NCBI GenBank assembly: GCA_031269465.1
Contig: JAISZB010000285.1
Location: 1 to 39,549 of the forward strand
Origin: Clostridiales bacterium
GTDB taxonomy: Bacteria > Bacillota > Clostridia > Lachnospirales > WQUN01
DNA length: 39,549 nt
Direction of reading: 5' to 3'
Positions 1-8,508 of this stretch are shown here, piece by piece (positions within the stretch are counted from its first letter, which is position 1; each line of letters starts with the position of its first letter). The notes beneath the pieces were generated by a model. That model searched no databases and was not told the origin of the DNA. It worked only from the letters and a program-made list of their open reading frames with translations. A program made the position numbers and the translations under genes.

Positions 1-84
1 TATTTATTAAACTAATTGCGGGGAGCCGTGTGCGCGAATCGTGCATGCACGGATCTGCGGGGGGCGAATGCCGCGGGGTGTTCG

Positions 85-250
85 CCTACTCGACCTCCGG
101 AGCGTTTGCTCCAGCTCCGGATTCTACGGCCTGCGGCTGAACAGTCCTCAAGGGGAGGGGACAGTGCTGCAGGCATATAAAACCTTGGAACAGCATTGGC
201 GAAGGGCAACTAACTGCAGAAATGCAGAGCTATTGCGAAAGGATCGCGGT
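85..250 (+). ncRNA. omega-RNA (HEARO) of IscB copy 1, partial
   Basis: This segment aligns closely with the blocks upstream of iscB in copies 2 and 4. Shared blocks include GCGTTTGCTCCAGC, a CTGCGGCTGAACAGTCCT block, and GGAACAGCATTGGCGAAGGG. Known omega-RNAs lie directly 5' of iscB and carry the guide at their 5' end. The distal 5' part differs from the other copies, so only the conserved core is claimed. An ORF runs through this RNA, but it is there because the RNA is conserved, not because it is translated. Confidence 0.7.
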
Positions 251-253
251 TTT

Positions 254-903
254 AAGGCTTATGTTTTGAATAAGAATGGAAAGCCTCTGACATCGGCCAA
301 GCGTCATGGGAAAGCAAGGCATTTGCTAGAAGATGGCAAGGCAAAGGCTGCAAGAATCCCATACTGAATGTCCATCATATAGAAAGCCGGAAAAAAGGAG
401 GCGGCGCTCCGAACAACCCAGCCGCATTGTGCGGGGATTGCCGCAACGGCTGCCGGGGCGCCGCTTTCATGGGCGCCATGCAGGCAAGCTGAAGCTGGAT
501 CTAAAAAGAGGGAAATCTTCCAGAGACGCTCAACAGGCTGAAGGAGGAGCATCCGAACGCAGGCATGGCTTGTGGCTATATCGCTAAAAACACGAGAATC
601 AGAAACGGCTTGGAAAAGGATCATGCGGCAGACGCCAGATGCGCCGGCGGAAATCCGCTGGTTGCTCCTTTAGAGGCAATCTACATGCATGGCTATCAGC
701 TGTTTGATAGGGTTCAAATGCCAGGAGGGCAAAAAGGTTTCATTTTTGGGAGGCGACTAAGCGGAAGCTTCGATGTGCGCACGCTGGACGGAGAAAAATT
801 AAGCGCAGGCATAAGCCATAAGAAGCTAAAGCCTTTGACTGGGAGAGCGTCTATTCCAGCGGAAAAAAGGAAGGGGCGGGAGGCGCATTCCTCTCCCGCC
901 TAA
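254..903 (+). pseudogene. iscB: iscB pseudogene, copy 1 (internal deletion)
   Basis: Remains of an IscB nuclease. The N-terminal PLMP/RRXRR-type segment reads YVLNKNGKPL, but the ATG expected two codons earlier is AAG, so the start is lost. After about 35 codons the sequence jumps to the HNH region, reading ILNVHHIESRKKGG followed by NN and the LCGDC cysteine pair. RuvC-I, the bridge helix and RuvC-II are missing. Stops and frame changes follow at 488-510. From about 545 the C-terminal half is open: AKNTRIRNGLEKDHAADARC is the RuvC-III block, then the TAM-interaction domain with GFIFGRRLSGSFDVRTLDG. This is one of two copies in the window that keep both HNH histidines. It cannot make an active nuclease. 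Confidence 0.85.
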
Positions 904-944
904 TGGGTTTTGATGCGGGAGTCTCCCGCGCCAAATATGATGAA

Positions 945-1708
945 ATCCTTCTGATCTAAAGCCCGATAAACTCGTAGCATATATGCGGGGTTTTTAAACT
1001 TTAGAGGGTTGTCTCTGCGCCCATTGCATCACAAGATGATTTAGTTGATTTTATTTTTGCGCATTATTGTTATATTTTGCCGTTTTAAATTTTAGGCAGT
1101 ATATGTAGCTTTGTTTGCGCCATCTGACCGTGATTCAGAGGAAAAAATAAGATTTTGGTCTTTAGAATCAATTTAAGGCAGGACATTGATTGTGACAAGC
1201 TACAGACGGATTTCAATATTTTAACGGCTGAAATGCTGAAAACAACGCGGCCTTCAGGGACGCTGCGCCTTCCCTCCGCGTTATGGGGCGGCTCTGCCGC
1301 ATTATGGGGCGGCTCTGCCGCATTACGGCCCGGCTCCGACGCGCCTGCCGGAAGGGCGTGCTTTCACCTTGGGAAGAAATGACATTAAAGCGTGCATTTA
1401 AAGATTGATCTATGCATCCGGCGTCTATGCCCCCATCTCCGTCGGCATGTCTTGAAGGGCGCCTTCAAATTGATGGGGGCTCCAGGTTGCGCCTTCTTCG
1501 CGTCATGAGTCGATGGGAGTGCAGGCAAGTAGGGTTGAACCTTAGAAAATCAAGGGATAATGTTTCCGTTGAAAAGCAGTCACGATTTTTTTACAGTAAT
1601 CGGGGGCCAAGGAGGGAGATGATGCATAAAGCATTTCAGTTCGGCGCTTATCCTAATAATTGAGAACTCTTAACTCTCAAGCTCATAAGAATGTTTGCTA
1701 TAGCTGTT
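945..1708. other. gene-free stretch with decayed sequence
   Basis: No recognisable gene was found. Short ORFs at 1155-1382 and 1412-1663 have no recognisable domain, no convincing ribosome site, and the first is made largely of a tandem repeat. The stretch is AT-rich from 1000 to 1200 and GC-rich from 1250 to 1340. Confidence 0.5.
1278..1340. repeat. three 21-bp tandem units
   Basis: Three consecutive 21-bp units. The first two differ at a single base (GCGTTATGG against GCATTATGG) and share GGGCGGCTCTGCC. The third is diverged, with CGGCCCGGCTCCG. Read forward it would encode the tripled peptide ALWGGSA, but no supported gene contains it. Confidence 0.8.
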
Positions 1709-4546
1709 TTATTGCTCTTTGCGGCATCTCTTGCATTTTTTTGTGAAAAGCCCTCCTACTTGCCCGCCGCAATAACGGCATAAGCCTTGTTTTATCCATG
1801 ACGCCACTTGTTGCCGCCGCTTATCTTCCTGTTCGAGATATGAGGCTTTTTCATGAGAATACGATCCAATATCACGCCAGCTTGAAACATTGCAATCCTC
1901 AAATTCATTTGACCCTACTGCAACAACAACGCCATCTGCTATACCAACGGTTTTATGCAAACCTGCGTTTATACTTGTAACACTCTTCCAGCCAGATATA
2001 TTGCATTTGCCAAATTCATTGCTGCCCACAGCAATAGCAGTTCCATCCATCCTTATGCCCACAGTATGATTATATCCTGCGCTTACTGCAACAATATCTC
2101 GCCAGTCTGAAACATTGCATTGTCCATCGTTATTACATCCTTCTGCGATAACAGTACCGTCTGATCTTAATCCGACCAAATGAAGAGTACAAGCGCTTAT
2201 TGCGCAAACATCACTCCAATGAGAAAAGTCACAGTCTACAAATTCATTTTCAGCAAGAATTTTACCCACAGCAACAACAGTTCCGTTTGCTTTTAATCCA
2301 GCCGCGAAGGTAAAACCAGCAGCCACTTCGATTATATCCCGCCAATCAGAAACATCACAATCCTCAAGGATATCCTTTTCATTGCCATCTTTCCCGTAGA
2401 ACATACTGCCTGCAGATACAACGCTTCCATCAGACTTCAAACCCAAAGTAAGATGCTTGCTTGCGCTAATGGAAATTATATTTTGCCATTCACTCACATC
2501 TAGGCGACTGCTGCCTCTTGTTCTTGCGCTCGCTCCTGCTGCGACGACGCTTCCGTCTGATTTCAATCCGACAATATGAAAAGCCTTGCCATAAATTGCA
2601 ACAATGTTTCGCCAGCCTGACACATCACAACGAACCCAGCCTTTATCTTCGTGCTTTTCCCAGTCTTTTTCTATTTTTTGATTATTTCCAATAGCAACTA
2701 TTGAACCGTTGTCCTTTAAGCCAAAAGTACGGCTTGCACTTGCCGCAAGCAAACATGAATGCTTCTTGTATTCATTTATAAGCTGACGCATGATCGCGGA
2801 AAGCTCTGCGTCTGCTTTTCGATACTCTTTTTTTGTTATTGAGTTAGAACCCACATTGCGCCAATTCTGTACATTGCATTGACCTTTTTCGTTTGACCCT
2901 GTCGCAACAACAGTTCCATTTGGTTTTAATCCAATCGTGTGGCAATCTCCCGCAGCAATCGCAACAATATCTTGCCATTCGGATGTTTTGCACTGTCCAA
3001 AATCCACATCAAATTCATCTTTTTCTCTTTTTATACTTCCGGCAGCAACAACGGTGCCATCAGCTTTTAACCCTACAGTATGATATCCCCCTGCAGCAAT
3101 CGCAACTATATTCCGCCAGTCGGATGTTTTACATTGACCGTATTCGTTATCGCCCGCTGCGACCACAGTTCCGTTAGACTTTAGGCCGACCGTAAACGGG
3201 TGATACCTACCCCCGCCAGTGGATAGCGCAACAATATCACTCCAATTGTTAACTTTACATTGTCCATGTTTATTGTTACCTATAGCAACAACTGTACCAT
3301 TTGCTTTTAATGCCACCACATGCTCAACGTCGTGAGAAGCGACAATATCTATAATTCCACGCCAATTTTTGGTTACGTCATAACTGTTAATCGTCTCTAC
3401 AGTACCGTCTTTTTTTAACCCGAATATTTCATCAATGCTTGCGTAAACAGCAGACCAGTCCACTAATTTGCCTAACACTAATTGTCCGATGACATTCTTT
3501 AAAACTCCGCCTGTGTAGCTTCCTCCGCTGCTATAAGCATTTTGATTTTTAACGGCGTCACCGCAGTGGACAAGACTGCCGTTAGATTTTATTCCCACAG
3601 TAAAAAAGGCAGAGGTAGCAATCGCTTTTATATCAGTCCAGTTTTCGGTTCTGCACTGACCCAAATTGATAAAACTATCTCTGGCTCCGGCGGCAACTAC
3701 AGTGCCATTCTTTTTCAAACCAATGACATGATGCCCTCCAAAGGCCACAGAAGTAATATTGCGCCATCCCGAAGTGTCGCATTGACCATCTCTGTTATCT
3801 CCGGCTGCTAAAACAGATCCGTTTAAGGTTAACGCGAATGTATTATAATCTTTAGCCAAAATATATCCCTTATATTTACTGAGATTCTTGCGAATTTGAT
3901 CTAAGTCTTTAGTTCCCTCTTGCGCAGTCGATTCATCCGATACCGTTTTTTTGTAGCTTTCAAGATGTTTTTTGTATTCCGCGTCGGCAAAACGGAGCGC
4001 ATTCTTATAATTCTTATCATCAGAAATCTCTAAGTTGCTTCCGAAAAAGTAATCTGCAATACCCGATTCACGTTCAATGTGATGTTCCGCCATCATCTTT
4101 CCGATAAATGCAGGCGCGTTTTCAGGGTCTGTTTTTAAGGCTTCCTCGAAATGTGCTTGCGCCTTTTGCCATTTTGTACCATAAAATCTTCCATATGTGA
4201 CGTATTCATCGTCCTTATCGTCTTCTTCTTCAACGTCCCTTTCCAACCATAAGTGACCTGCCCTCACATCGACGCAACTAAGGCGTTTCTCTCGTTTTCC
4301 TTGTGAGAATGCAATATTATTATTATTCGTAAATTCCTCAATGCTCCCTATTTTCAACTCTGCGCATTGTCGACCAATATACGCTTGTACGTCTTCCTGA
4401 TCGGAATAAACAAACATATTGTCAAAATGCTCATAAGCCTCGTCCCAATTCTTGTCTTCTAAGAGCAAGAGACCTAGCTCCATATCATCCACATCGTCCT
4501 CATCTACATCATCGAAATCTGCGTAGTATTCGTCATCATCATTCAT
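1709..4546 (-). CDS. RCC1-repeat protein with TPR-like N-terminus and C-terminal zinc ribbon
   Basis: Predicted 945-residue protein. The first ~190 residues are acidic and helical (MNDDDEYYADFDD, then TPR-like helices such as WQKAQAHFEEALKTDPENA). From about residue 235 there are roughly 15 repeats with the core GLKxNGTVVAAGDNxxGQC followed by DWRNIVAIAAGxxHTVG, typical of RCC1-type beta-propeller repeats. The array is split near the middle by a helical insert rich in Lys and Glu, which suggests two propellers. The last 25 residues hold CRYC...CKRC, a zinc-ribbon knuckle. No signal peptide is visible, so it is likely cytoplasmic and binds a protein or nucleic acid partner. The start is ATG at 4544-4546. 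A longer reading would begin inside the adjoining IscB element, whose right end abuts this ATG. No Shine-Dalgarno is left upstream, so expression may be reduced or depend on the element. Partner and function are unknown. Confidence 0.85.
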   Translation of the reverse strand: MNDDDEYYADFDDVDEDDVDDMELGLLLLEDKNWDEAYEHFDNMFVYSDQEDVQAYIGRQCAELKIGSIEEFTNNNNIAFSQGKREKRLSCVDVRAGHLWLERDVEEEDDKDDEYVTYGRFYGTKWQKAQAHFEEALKTDPENAPAFIGKMMAEHHIERESGIADYFFGSNLEISDDKNYKNALRFADAEYKKHLESYKKTVSDESTAQEGTKDLDQIRKNLSKYKGYILAKDYNTFALTLNGSVLAAGDNRDGQCDTSGWRNITSVAFGGHHVIGLKKNGTVVAAGARDSFINLGQCRTENWTDIKAIATSAFFTVGIKSNGSLVHCGDAVKNQNAYSSGGSYTGGVLKNVIGQLVLGKLVDWSAVYASIDEIFGLKKDGTVETINSYDVTKNWRGIIDIVASHDVEHVVALKANGTVVAIGNNKHGQCKVNNWSDIVALSTGGGRYHPFTVGLKSNGTVVAAGDNEYGQCKTSDWRNIVAIAAGGYHTVGLKADGTVVAAGSIKREKDEFDVDFGQCKTSEWQDIVAIAAGDCHTIGLKPNGTVVATGSNEKGQCNVQNWRNVGSNSITKKEYRKADAELSAIMRQLINEYKKHSCLLAASASRTFGLKDNGSIVAIGNNQKIEKDWEKHEDKGWVRCDVSGWRNIVAIYGKAFHIVGLKSDGSVVAAGASARTRGSSRLDVSEWQNIISISASKHLTLGLKSDGSVVSAGSMFYGKDGNEKDILEDCDVSDWRDIIEVAAGFTFAAGLKANGTVVAVGKILAENEFVDCDFSHWSDVCAISACTLHLVGLRSDGTVIAEGCNNDGQCNVSDWRDIVAVSAGYNHTVGIRMDGTAIAVGSNEFGKCNISGWKSVTSINAGLHKTVGIADGVVVAVGSNEFEDCNVSSWRDIGSYSHEKASYLEQEDKRRQQVASWIKQGLCRYCGGQVGGLFTKKCKRCRKEQ

Positions 4547-4577
4547 CACATTTGTTATGCGGCGGATACCCATGCCT

Positions 4578-5189
4578 TTAGGCATGGGGAGGAAGCCGCA
4601 TGTCCTCCTTTTCAGTTAGAATAGCAGTTCTCCCGGACAAGAGGTTGAGCTTCTTACAGCTGATTCCCGCTGACAGCTTTGCTCCGTCCAACGTGCGAAC
4701 ATCAAAGCTTCCGCTTGATCGCCGCCCGAAAATGAATCCCTTTCGCCCGCCTGGCATTTGAACCCTGTCGAACAGCTGAAAGCCAAATGCACACTTTGGA
4801 GATTGATTCAGCTTTCTCTTTCCGCCTTTGTTGACAGTAGCCTTATGGATCTGGCGATTGCGCTTCCCCGCTGCTTTCTGCATGTAGATTGCATCCAATG
4901 GAACAGCCAGCGGATTGCCGCCGGTACATCTCGCGTCTGCTGCATGATCTTTTTCCAAGCCATTTCTGTTTCTTGTGTTTTTAGCGGTATAGCCGTATGT
5001 CATGCTGACATCCGTGTATTCTTCCTTTAGCCTGTTGTAGTATATTCCCGTGCTATCGTACAGTAGTTGGATTGCAGAAGGCTCAAGCTTTGCAACCTTC
5101 GCTTTGCCGTCTTCTAATAGATGCCTCACCTTCCCACGGCGCTTTGTAGGCATCAAAGGCTTTCCATTCTTATTCAGGACATAAACCAT
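4578..5189 (-). CDS. internally deleted, open IscB-like protein
   Basis: A 203-residue ORF, about half the usual IscB length of 400-500. It starts at ATG 5187-5189 with GGAGG eight bases upstream. Residues 1-50 are the PLMP/RRXRR domain (MVYVLNKNGKPLMPTKRRGK). At LLYDSTG the reading frame passes directly to YYNRLKEEY, which normally follows the HNH domain. RuvC-I, bridge helix, RuvC-II and HNH are removed by one in-frame deletion. RuvC-III (LEKDHAADARC) and the C-terminal TAM-interaction domain (GFIFGRRSSGSFDVRTLDG) remain. It cannot cut DNA by the IscB mechanism, but it keeps the domains next to the RNA and the target motif. It could be a neutral relic or a protein still able to bind omega-RNA; the open frame and good ribosome site are the only hints of function. 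Confidence 0.8.
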   Translation of the reverse strand: MVYVLNKNGKPLMPTKRRGKVRHLLEDGKAKVAKLEPSAIQLLYDSTGIYYNRLKEEYTDVSMTYGYTAKNTRNRNGLEKDHAADARCTGGNPLAVPLDAIYMQKAAGKRNRQIHKATVNKGGKRKLNQSPKCAFGFQLFDRVQMPGGRKGFIFGRRSSGSFDVRTLDGAKLSAGISCKKLNLLSGRTAILTEKEDMRLPPHA

Positions 5190-5451
5190 ATATTTTCCTC
5201 CGTGCTTTAGCGCGTATAAATCCCTATCTCTAGGGCTGGCTGCCCTTCGCCAATGCTGTTCCAAAGTTTTGCACGCCTGCAGCACTGTCCCTTCCCCTAG
5301 AGGACTGTTCAGCCACAAGCCGTAGAGTCCGGAGCTGGAGCAAACGCCCCGGAGTGCCTATATATTCTTGGAGAGGGTAGTCAGTTAAGACTTAGGCTAG
5401 CCGATCAGGACTTATTGCTAAGCCCCTAGCTTTAGCTATGGGGTGATTGAC
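5190..5451 (-). ncRNA. omega-RNA (HEARO) of IscB copy 2
   Basis: About 260 nt between the left end and the iscB start. It shares long blocks with copy 4 over most of its length: CTGATCGGCTAGCCTAAGTC (copy 4 lacks its first half), GGGGCGTTTGCTCCAGC, a GGCTGAACAGTCCT block and GGAACAGCATTGGCGAAGGG. The position directly 5' of iscB and extension to the left-end hairpin fit known omega-RNAs. In that family the guide lies at the 5' end and matches the element's left flank, here the zinc-ribbon gene remnant. Confidence 0.8.
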
Positions 5452-5471
5452 AAGCATTGGAAGTGATTGTC

Positions 5472-5627
5472 TCAATTAAATAAATTTACAATTCTGCCGT
5501 TGGTGACTTTAGGAAGGGTTGATGTTGTTCCACACAAATCACATTCGCCAAATACAGCGCCATCTGTTGCGATGATGTCTCCATCGCACTTTTTGCACTT
5601 GAATATTGCCGTAGACTTATCCTCCAT
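5472..5627 (-). pseudogene. 5' fragment of a zinc-ribbon protein gene, truncated by IscB copy 2
   Basis: A 51-codon reading frame squeezed between two IscB-type elements. It reads AIFKCKKCDGDIIATDGAV then ECDLCGTTSTLPK, giving CxxC...CxxC, the N-terminal zinc ribbon seen on many clostridial repeat and TIR proteins. Such proteins usually continue NLFNRANHFRR. Here the same stretch reads NLFN, a TGA stop, then DNHFQC, so transition mutations have accumulated after truncation. The start ATG at 5625-5627 follows the right end of the reduced element at 5633-5921 by five bases. The rest of the gene is missing. The RCC1-repeat gene beyond copy 2 may once have been its continuation, but that is inference. 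Confidence 0.7.
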
Positions 5628-5632
5628 TCATC

Positions 5633-5921
5633 AGATTTGGCGCAGTAGACTTCCGCCTCAAATTCCATTAGGCGGGAGAGGAATGGGCCCCATTCTGCAT
5701 TGCAGCAGCTGGCCGCCTTTCGCCAATGCCATTCCAAGGCTTTACATGCTTGCGGCGCCGTCCCAGCCCGTCAGGGCTGTCCAGCCGCAAGCCGCAGGGC
5801 CCGGAGGGGCGGCGCAACTTCCCAGTGGAAGCTTAGGCTGGCCGATCAGGACTTGCAGTTGCAAGCCCCGCCTCAAATATCAAAAGGTTTTAACCTTGAG
5901 ATATTAGACGTTGGGTTATTG
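5633..5921 (-). mobile_element. reduced IscB element: omega-RNA and ends only
   Basis: A 289-bp element with no protein-coding part. The minus strand begins GTCAATAACCC (compare GTCAATCACCC in copies 2 and 4), then a left-end hairpin (AAGGTT/AACCTT inside ATATC/GATAT), an omega-RNA-like core, and a type B right end (CTCCCGCCTAATGG ... GAGGCGG) that stops at GATGAA. It joins directly to the start of the zinc-ribbon gene. It resembles a MITE derived from an IscB element and would need proteins in trans both for movement and for any guide function. Confidence 0.75.
5690..5910 (-). ncRNA. omega-RNA-like RNA of the reduced element
   Basis: On the minus strand this contains CCTGATCGGCCAGCCTAAG, GGACAGCCCTGACGGGCTGG and GGCATTGGCGAAAGGCGGCC, in the same order as the omega-RNAs of copies 2 and 4. 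It is more GC-rich than they are. The GCCCTG/CGGGC arms in place of the other copies' CCT/AGG arms suggest that stems are kept while sequence changes. No iscB frame follows. Confidence 0.6.
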
Positions 5922-6395
5922 ACCAAGTCCACTACCAAATCCTATTTTAAAGCGAAGACATTTCAAAATTATTATACACCAATATCGCAAATTATGCAGT
6001 GTTTTCTTGATATTTTGCTTTGCAAATGGCTGAAATTAAACTTTCTGCAATCGTCAAATACAGGCGCACCTTTTGATAAGGCTCCCCTTCTGCTAAGATA
6101 TAAGTGGTCTTTGAACTCTAGCGGGTACTGCCCTGCGTGTCCAATGACTCGAGGGCTGATTTTACAAGGTTCTTACAGTGCAATTTTTTTTGCCCAGCTA
6201 AGTTTAAAGACCCGATATAAGCAGGAGGGCTTATTATGCAAGGAAATAATAAGTGAGTGTACTGCGGGACAGAGCTTCCAGTCAGGCTATCCGAATATAA
6301 GACCCAGATCTATGCAGTTTCAGGGCGTTTTGGCGCAGAGAGCGGGCTTCCCTTCCAGCTCCGCGCGCCCCGTCGCCACGCCGGACGGCTGCTCT
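5922..6395. other. gene-free stretch
   Basis: Reading frames cross this stretch but none shows a domain, repeat or ribosome site. It separates the reduced IscB element from the IS30 relic. Confidence 0.4.
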
Positions 6396-6404
6396 TCAGC
6401 CGGC

Positions 6405-6680
6405 TTTTACCCGGAGCATTCGATGAAGTCCGGGCATTCTTCTGTTTTCAGAGTTTTCGGCTGTTTTTGCGATTTTTTCCTGTACTGCCCCGCTCGTCTC
6501 TGCGAAATATTCTAGCCTCTCCGCCGGTTCGCGGTCCAGCCGTCTCCGATTTTCGCGGCGATGGCCGGCGCGCCGGGTCCCTCCCCCGAAAGCGCCTTGA
6601 TCTCCCCGCGCTCGAACGGCGACAGGCGTTGAAACGTCCGGCTGTTTGCGCTGCACTTGCATTGTTCCATATGGAACGCC
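6405..6680 (-). pseudogene. IS30-family transposase N-terminal relic
   Basis: Frame-hopping translation of the minus strand gives RLSPFERGEIKALSGEGPGA, then PAIAAKIG, which fits the N-terminal helix-turn-helix of IS30 transposases (a LTxEERxxI...IAxxLG pattern). Downstream come EYFAETSGAVQEK, then NRKNSRK and TEECPDFIEC in shifted frames, matching the segment that follows in clostridial IS30 proteins. At least two frameshifts and a terminal TAA break it. The DDE catalytic domain is absent. Confidence 0.6.
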
Positions 6681-6872
6681 CCTTTCATTGATTCTTGATA
6701 AACTCAATGATTCCGAGGTATATTTTCTATAATGAGTATCCAGTTTGATCAGTCTATTTTTCGCTTGAGTTTATGAAAATTGAGATTTGCAATAAAATCA
6801 TCAAATAAACATGGCGCGACGCCTTTGCGTCCATCCTTTTGCAACTTCAGTGCATGATGTTTGCTTTGGCAA

Positions 6873-7948
6873 TCAGTCAGCCGACAGCAAACGGCTTAAT
6901 GTTTCCGCTTCATTATCTGAAAGCTGGAAGTAGCAGTCATTCATGGCAACGATATTGGTTGACGGATTGAAAGTACAGTTCATTATATTTCCTCTGGAAG
7001 CAACGAACTCAAAAATCTTTTGTTCGTTGCTCCACAATGGCTGCTCGGCACCTGGATGGAGCTGGTTGAACTCTTGCCTGCTGATGCTGGACTTTCCAGA
7101 TAACAGCTCTAAAATCTCCACGCTTGCTGCTGCATCAATTTCACCATCCTGAACCATTTCGCTTCTGCTTTCATCACCAATAACTTTTTTCAATACTATT
7201 TTCTCTATGCTCTCTGATGTAATGCCGCTGTCTTCTAAAATCGCGTCAGATAGAGTATGGTTTGCGGCCAAATCAACGTGGCTGAATATATAGAAACGAT
7301 ATTTTTCGCTCGTGCTTTCGTCAGTCAAGGAAATTGAATCCTCAGTTGATGCAGGATTGCATGCCTCGACTATGCATATGCGGTCATCATTAGGAAACTG
7401 AGCATAGTGGTAAACGGTCTTGCCGACAAGGGCGGCATTTCTGCTGTAATCAATCACGCCGAAAGGCGAACCGATGTCTTTTTCGGTTATCTCATAGCTG
7501 TTTTCTAGCGTCAGCCCAGCAGCGTCCTGCGGAACAAGGCCGTATGCCTTGCGCGAAATAAAGTCTATTGGACGTATACCTTTGCGCCTATATTGAAGAA
7601 ATGCGCCAATTGAGATTCACCGCTATCGCTTTGGACTGCGGCGGCGGTTGAATTTTCCGCAGGCGTACCGTTTTGCGCAGGCGTAGCCGCTGGCTTAGGA
7701 ATAGATGCGCTGTTATCCGAAACGGGCCGCATTGGGTTTTGGAGCAATCCGTACTCGTTTTGCCAGGCGCTTATAGCCGCTGCAAGGACAATAGCGGCGC
7801 AAGCGGCGACAGGCGCATAGCGCCAAGCGCTCAACATTAGCTTCTTGCCTTTCCCCTTAAAACTCGAAACATTTAGCTCCAGATCCGCCTCTTCAATGTA
7901 TTTGTCCTCAATGCCTCCGATGGCAAGCAAAAGCTGTTTGCTTTTCAT
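6873..7948 (-). pseudogene. anti-sigma factor-like membrane protein gene, frameshifted
   Basis: The first reading frame (7565-7948, 127 codons) begins MKSKQLLLAIGGIEDKYIEEADLE, the N-terminus usual in clostridial proteins encoded after ECF sigma genes. A basic stretch is followed by one membrane helix (residues about 48-64, APVAACAAIVLAAAISA) and a Pro/Ala/Thr-rich linker. The frame ends early at TAG. The continuation KGIRPIDFISRKAYGLVPQD is in another frame and runs without a stop to 6873, ending in a globular domain of about 230 residues with no recognised family. A one-base indel near 7575-7600 explains this. Its ATG overlaps the sigma stop by four bases (ATGA), so the two were translationally coupled. 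No slippery heptamer is visible, so mutation or a sequencing error is likelier than programmed frameshifting. Confidence 0.65.
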
Positions 7949-8508
7949 AGTGAAACGCCTTCTTTCTCCAGTTCTCTTTTCAGCTTCTTGCGGAGCCTGA
8001 AAAGGATAGATTTGACCTTGCTGACATTCATGCTGTAATCGCAGGCGATTTCTTCAAGACTGCTTGCGTACCAGTAACGGCGAACAAATACCTTGCGCTT
8101 TTCCGCATCAAGCTGCTCAAGAAAAGCATTGACTGCGTCGGTGATCGCTTCAAGCTCTGCTCGTTGCAAGGCTTCGCACTCTGCCTGGCCCACGCATTCA
8201 TCTAGCTCACTCAAAACCAAAGGAACTTGCCCTAAACCGCGTTTTTGAGCTTTTAGCTTTTCAAGCGCGTTTATCGAAAGGTTGCGGGTGATTTTCCCAA
8301 GGAAAGTGCAAAGCACGGAAGGCCGCGCCGGCGGGATTGCGTTCCAGACATTTACAAGCGCATCGTTGACGCATTCCTGCGCGTCCTCGTAATTGCGAAG
8401 AATGCTGTAAGCAATGGATCGGCAGTATTTTGAATACTTGATCTGCGTCGCAGCAATAGCGCTTTCAGAACGTTGCCAGAACAATTCAACGATTTCATCA
8501 TCCTCCAT
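7945..8508 (-). CDS. ECF-type RNA polymerase sigma factor
   Basis: A 187-residue sigma-70-like protein of normal ECF length. Region 2 is around residues 20-60 (CRSIAYSILRNYEDAQECVN, then DALVNVWNAIPP). Region 4 is at 135-180, with the recognition helix in LEEIACDYSMNVSKVKSILF and a basic tail. ATG 8506-8508 is chosen because AGAGGA lies nine bases upstream; a GTG two codons earlier would be too close to it. It is followed with a four-base overlap by the anti-sigma-like gene, so the product is expected to be held inactive at the membrane. That partner gene is frameshifted, which could leave this sigma factor unrestrained. Confidence 0.85.
   Translation of the reverse strand: MEDDEIVELFWQRSESAIAATQIKYSKYCRSIAYSILRNYEDAQECVNDALVNVWNAIPPARPSVLCTFLGKITRNLSINALEKLKAQKRGLGQVPLVLSELDECVGQAECEALQRAELEAITDAVNAFLEQLDAEKRKVFVRRYWYASSLEEIACDYSMNVSKVKSILFRLRKKLKRELEKEGVSL

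Larger units (their letters stand above)
1..938 (+). mobile_element. IscB element copy 1, decayed, right end type B
   Basis: An IscB/omega-RNA element of the IS200/IS605-like class. It holds an omega-RNA-like segment, then a broken iscB, then a right-end inverted repeat at about 880-935 in which a CTCCCGC-rich arm pairs with its complement. The right boundary is set by comparison with five other copies here: each stops at GATGAA, which lies at 939-944. The left end is not clear. The first ~85 bases do not resemble the left ends of copies 2 and 4, so the 5' part is either a divergent subtype or rearranged. No transposase is present, so movement would need TnpA in trans. Confidence 0.75.
4548..5451 (-). 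mobile_element. IscB element copy 2, complete ends, shortened ORF
   Basis: A 904-bp element with both ends recognisable. The left end on the minus strand begins GTCAATCACCCC and contains a hairpin at 5423-5443 (CCCCTAGC, loop, GCTATGGGG). The right end is a nested hairpin, CCCATGCC/GGCATGGG inside GCGGC/GCCGC, and stops at GATGAA (TTCATC on the plus strand, 4542-4547). The ATG in this hexamer is the start codon of the RCC1-repeat gene. Inside are an omega-RNA and a deleted but open iscB. There is no transposase gene. The left flank is the decayed zinc-ribbon gene at 5472-5627. Confidence 0.85.

Noticed and set aside
41..260. Open frame running through the omega-RNA of copy 1 (likewise 5190-5318 in copy 2)
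   Set aside because: The translation is similar between copies only because the RNA sequence is conserved; the true iscB start, with GGAGG upstream, lies after the RNA in copy 2.
1412..1663. 83-codon ORF
   Set aside because: No ribosome site, no recognisable domain, and it lies in a stretch of repeats and decayed sequence.
2893..3811. Plus-strand ORFs inside the RCC1-repeat gene
   Set aside because: They are antisense to a long repeat-coding frame, and their Gln/Ser/His-rich repeats simply mirror it.
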